Assembly: GCA_028023455.1 (NCBI GenBank)
Contig: JAQFVV010006829.1
Span: 60,001 to 124,000 of the forward strand
Reading direction: 5' to 3'
DNA: 64,000 nucleotides
Source of the DNA: Epiperipatus broadwayi
Lineage: Eukaryota; Onychophora; Udeonychophora; Euonychophora; Peripatidae
The position numbers and the translations under genes were made by a program. Positions within the stretch are counted from its first letter, which is position 1, and each line of letters opens with the position of its first letter. A model generated the notes under the pieces. It was given only the letters and a program-made list of their open reading frames with translations, ran no database searches and was not told where the DNA came from. Positions 59,586 through 64,000 of the stretch are shown piece by piece.

Positions 59586-60231
59586 ACTACAACTGAGGAA
59601 AGTAAAAGAACATTATATATGACATATTGAAAATCTTACATATACTGTCAGATCAAGAAAGCCAAATTAATTTGCTGTTAATTGCTCCCGCTAAAATACT
59701 GTTGCAACGTTCAAATCGCCACCAGTTAACAATTTTTAAAAACTTATATAGTATAATATTAATAATAAATAATAAAAATTGTAAAACAGAAAACGGAAAT
59801 TATGCTTATAACTTAATAAACAAAAAAAAAAACATTTTTTAAGCTTTTAAGAACAAGAATAAATGTAACTGAAAGGGATATTCTTATATAAATTCTATAG
59901 CTTATGCATGAAATTGATACAAATATTTGAAATAAATGAAGTTAACTAGTAAATTTTTTCCCGCTCTCTTTTGTTATTCTTTTATTTAGAAATTTTGCAA
60001 GTGGTGAAAAATGAGAATTACGAGAACCATATGTGTTATGCATCTACATATATTTGTAAATATCTCCACCCCGACTCACACTCACATAAGGAAAATTTTG
60101 TTTAACCTAATGATTCATCGTAAAAGATTTTATTTGCAGTTTCTAACGTTTATTCATTTACTATATAAATGTTTTCAATTCTATTTATAGTAATTTATAA
60201 AAAAGATAATTTCAAACAAAATTAAATAATA

Positions 60232-60910
60232 TCATCACTTTCTATCATACAATTACTCCAATGTGTAGCCTTTCTTCTCCATACCGCACCAACAAACTTT
60301 CTTATTTCATCCGTACATCTCACATATGGTCTCTCTCTAGGCTTTTTGCAATTTCATGGGATGCCATTTAAGATATCAACCATCCATCTTTTATCAACTC
60401 TTACAGTAAGATGTCTATACCAGCTTCATTTCAGTCCTCTAATTCTTTCAATTATGTCAACGATTCTCTCACCCAAATATTTAATTTTCCATCCCTTTTT
60501 GTTACTCTCAACATAATTTCTCCATACTTCTTTGAGTGGTCTGAAGTCTCTGTATTGCTCTTCTATTAAGTGTCCAAGTCTCAGATCCATAAGTAAGAAC
60601 TGGTAAAAACACATTTATTGAAAACCTTCCTTTTCAAACACATAAGCATATTTACTTTTAGTATCAAGTTATTTCTGTCAAAAGCACTCCAACCAAGTTT
60701 AATTCTATGATTAGTTTCATCCATTATGTTTCTTTCTATCTGTATTAACAATCTGACCAAGGTATTTGAAGTTGTTAACTTCTAATTCACCATTATCCAT
60801 CTTTACTATCTTCTTCTGAGAAACCCCTTGAAAATTACTTTGTATCTTTTTAATACTTGTCTTTAGTCTTTCTTTCTTATTGTCATCTGATAATTCTTGC
60901 AGTATAACAT
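60232..60910 (-). pseudogene. RTE-like LINE 3' fragment
   Basis: Parallel to 37180-37800: 'aagcactccaaccaagttta' (RIKLGWSAF), 'ctctattaagtgtccaagtc' and 'ggtctctctctaggcttttt'. A 62-codon frame (60614-60426) reads LLMDLRLGHLIEEQYRDFRP and ERIVDIIERIRGLK. The tail is ATATCATCA near 60230. Confidence 0.75.
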
Positions 60911-61109
60911 GTTAACAATTTTTCCATATAATAGATGCAGAGTGAATAACTTTATTAAAAAAAAAATGTATGTAAATTTGTTTTTTTAATCAAGATAATG
61001 AATGAAGGAAGTAAAAAAAGACTTCCAATAAATAATTCTCAATAATGTTCTATGACAATCCATCCAATATAACATACTCTACTAATATACAAATTAAAAA
61101 GTGTATGAA

Positions 61110-61180
61110 ACAGTCTAATTTTCACTACACCACTGTCATACAAGGTAGGAACTGGTTTCTGTCCATTTTTAACATCTTGT
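61110..61180. repeat. Half of the foldback family seen at 63670-63855
   Basis: 'ctaattttcactacaccact', 'catacaaggtaggaactggt' and 'ttctgtcca' match the left arm at 63700-63755. Confidence 0.6.
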
Positions 61181-61331
61181 GGAGGGATGTAATCATAAAC
61201 ATATAGCCAAAGACATGTGAAAAAGATCTATGATACCAAAGATGCACATTTTGTGTTGGACCAGTACTCATCACTTGGCCCAGATCACAATTTCTAACAC
61301 ATATCTTTACCATTGTTCAATATATATATAT

Positions 61332-63545
61332 TGTAACGAGCATAGACGTTCGTTACATTTTTTTTTTTTTTTATATTTATTAAACATGAAAGTAAATTAA
61401 AAAGTTCGCATTTAAAAATTTTATTTAAGAATTAAAAATTGAAATTAAATATCATCTTAAACTCGTATATATTAAATCGCACAGATAATGAAAAATTATT
61501 AAAAGAAAACTTTATTAAAGAAAAAGTATTTTAAAACTAAATTTTAAAAAGATTTGGAGATAAAATTATATCTTTAAATTTATCTTTAAATATATCTTTG
61601 ATTTGGAAAACAGGTTAATTAATCAGAAATGGAAATGATAAATTTAATTAGTCAAATGTAAACCAGCCTTGGGCATTTAAATGTAAAAAAAAATCGGTCA
61701 GATAGGAAAACAATAGAAACTTTTAGCAAATGAAATAAATCCATTGGGAAATCGGACCTCAACGAAAAAGATCAACACATCGATGACGTAATGGTAAGTC
61801 AATCTTTCAAAGTAATATAAAAGGACAAGTTTGGAAATTATTAGTTAGTGAGTTATTATGATTATTATGATGTGACAGATAGATGTTAGTGCGGAGGTGC
61901 GGGAGAAGAGATTGAAGGACGCACGTTCAATCCCTTCAGTTGTTATAAAATGGAAAAATGAAACATCGCTTTTCTTATATTCAGAGGACCACAGGATCAT
62001 CGGGAAATTTAACGCTGGATTTCAAATGGCAAGCAACTGTAAAAGATGAACATTTCTAAAACCGTAAGAACTTTATAAGATATAACGAACAATATTAATT
62101 TGAAAACACTAAGAACTTTAAATTTTAAACTTTCCTAGTATTTAATTGTTACAAATAGAATCCTATCTGACCAAACTAAATTCTTTATTAATAGTGTTAT
62201 TTGATGTATTTTTTTTCTTATTTATGTAAAATCATTTCCATTTATTTATTTTTTATTCTTTAAGTTTTTATCAGGATTTTTTTGTTTTTCGTTAAATTAA
62301 TTATATAAATGTTAAACTTAAGTCGGGCGTGAATGGCTGTATAGATTTGTAAAGTTATATTAGGGGAGGGTAATCTTAGGTTATTTGTGTCGTTGTTAGA
62401 TTGGGTCAATGGATTGGATATATTGATGTAGTTAGTAGATGTAGTCGGAGATTCGCTACTGGCAGAATCGCTTCATACGCCGCACTCTCCCGTTTTGCCT
62501 ATGGAAGGAATTATAAGACGCAGAGCGCAGTTCCTTTCTATGGAGTTTTTTTTTTATTGTTCTTCTCGTTAGATAGAAGTAATATTCCTATCTAATGAGA
62601 GTCAATATCTTCTCTTAATCTTTTTGGTGCTGCCGTATTCCGTATTACATTGAATACATCGATGTATCAGATGGATTGATGCCAGTTTGACTGCGAATTT
62701 TAGCCTAAGGTTAAATAGGGATAGAATATTTTATTTTCAAATGCAAATCTATGTGGTCTATTCATACTTGACCCTAAATAAAAATGCATTAAATTTAAGT
62801 TGTTTATAGACGCTTGCATGGATTGGTTATCGGTTAAGTATGTTTTGGGTTTTCATATTTGATCAAAATATATAGACATTCGATAAATAATGATACCTTA
62901 CGGTGAGTATCTAAAATGTATTTATTCGGATGTCTTTTAAGTTATTGGTGACAATGCAAGTATCTTATGGTGAATACTATTGGGTTACGTATAAATTTCC
63001 CTCCGCAATTGTCAGTAATCAATAATTTTGTATTTTGATCGTTTATGTTTACTTTGAAATGTTTTCGACCGTGAAATCTATGTAACCGATCTATATTCAA
63101 CATTATAAACAAGCTTTCATAAATTTATCTGTGCGAACTTAATTAAAATGTAAAATTAGAATATAATAGTAATTAAATGTAAATTAAAGTCAAAAATCAA
63201 AGTTAAAAATAATGTTAAATGTTAAAATGTAAAACTAATACTAAAATAATTTTAAATCTTATATATATGTGCATAAATAAATGTTTGTATGCTAATTACT
63301 GGCAGTGGCTTATTTTATTTATTTTTTAATGTTGAAATCTAATTAGATAAGATATAATATTATTAAATCTCTGCTACTCCCTGAGCTAGTGACATGGGCT
63401 AACGACCGGAATCAAAATTTAAAAAAAAAATTTTTTTTTTTTTGACTTACGTATCTGCCTACTTTATAAATTTTTCTAGGTTCAAATGCCTAGATGGCGC
63501 CTTGTAGTGCAGTTTACGTTAAGTCACATGCTCCGGATCATTACA
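61332..63545 (+). mobile_element. Candidate solo LTR or LTR-like element
   Basis: Starts TGTAACGAG and ends GGATCATTACA, a TG...CA element whose ends are short inverted repeats (TGTAA-GA). Flanks are ATAT on both sides, compatible with a 4-bp duplication but inside a TA repeat. A TATA-like ATATAAAAGG lies at 61815-61825 and several AATAAA-type signals follow. There is no gag or pol. The 64-codon frame at 62401-62595 shows no domain. A large non-autonomous DNA transposon with short inverted ends is an alternative. Confidence 0.4.
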
Positions 63546-63669
63546 ATATATATATAAAGCAAATTACTACAGTTTAATTGATGTGTTGAATGTAATGACC
63601 TCACAACTTTGACCTAAATTGTTTAATAAAAGTATATTAATAATTTTTATTAATCTTTCATTATTCTAC

Positions 63670-63855
63670 AGATTATCCAATAACAAATAATATTTCTGTA
63701 GTGTAATTTTCACTACACCATTCTCACACAAGGTAGGGATTGGTTTTTATCCCTCCATAAGGTGTTAAAAGTGGATAGAAACCAGTCCCTATCCTATGTG
63801 AGAGAGTAGTTAAAATTACATTACAGAAAAATTACTCATTATTGGATAATTTTTA
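63670..63855. repeat. Foldback element, arms about 80 bp
   Basis: 'attatccaataa', 'tgtaattttcactac' and 'cacacaaggtagggattggt' on the left pair with 'accagtccctatcctatgtg', 'gtagttaaaattaca' and 'attggataat' on the right. Confidence 0.75.
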
Positions 63856-63944
63856 GTCTAATGAATGATTAATAGAAATTATTAATTTACTATACTGTGA
63901 GTTAAAATTATACCATAAATTTCATCAGTTTTTTTCATACCCTG

Positions 63945-64000
63945 CACGGTTTGATGTGATGGCAGAATTGCAGACTCTGGGGTTCAAGTCCACAGATCAT
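63945..64000 (+). repeat. tRNA-derived SINE, cut by window end
   Basis: 'gtgatggcagaattgcagac' and the B-box-like 'ggggttcaagtccacagatc' match the head of the units at 16640 and 59300. Confidence 0.55.

Noticed and set aside
63485-63505. TGGCGCC as an LTR primer-binding site
   Set aside because: Only seven bases match the usual start of a Lys-tRNA site, and it is inside the element, not just after an LTR.

Overview
The window is nuclear DNA from an animal with a large, AT-rich, repeat-filled genome, most likely an invertebrate. Evidence: one intron-rich gene with GT-AG introns of 90 bp to over 11 kb, many RTE-like and CR1/L2-like LINE fragments, tRNA-derived SINEs and abundant foldback elements. 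I cannot name the species. No prokaryotic or viral gene was seen.

The only cellular gene recognised lies on the minus strand. Nine exons between 46661 and 11826 encode 553 residues: four complete Calx-beta domains and the start of a fifth. Residue patterns best fit FREM2 of the FRAS1/FREM family, large basement-membrane proteins used in epithelial adhesion. All nine exons are multiples of three and every junction is phase 1. The exons join in frame without a stop. The 5' part (signal peptide and CSPG repeats expected) lies beyond 64000, and the 3' part (rest of Calx-beta 5 and the C-terminus) lies left of 11826 or outside the window.

Everything else is intron or flank filled with repeats. 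(1) A CR1/L2-like LINE family with SGNH esterase, endonuclease, reverse transcriptase and a CCHC-like tail is present at 3.85-5.3 kb, 24.0-24.4 kb and 51.5-55.7 kb. The last copy is split into opposite orientations, as expected from twin priming. (2) At least eight 3' fragments of an RTE-like LINE carry ATC/GAT-type tails. (3) A third LINE fragment at 58.3-59.2 kb has a perfect 15-bp target duplication. (4) tRNA-derived SINEs and one tRNA-Val-like sequence occur. (5) A candidate solo LTR lies at 61332-63545. (6) Several foldback families are present.

The most interesting content is in two foldback families that carry hammerhead-ribozyme-like cores. Four copies (42.36, 42.46, 49.88 and 50.32 kb) keep every invariant hammerhead core position, with short stem III and supporting stems I and II. 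Other copies carry single core changes expected to abolish cleavage. Minimal type I hammerheads are known from Penelope-like elements and retrozymes, but the inverted-pair layout here looks unusual. No protein of such an element was found nearby.
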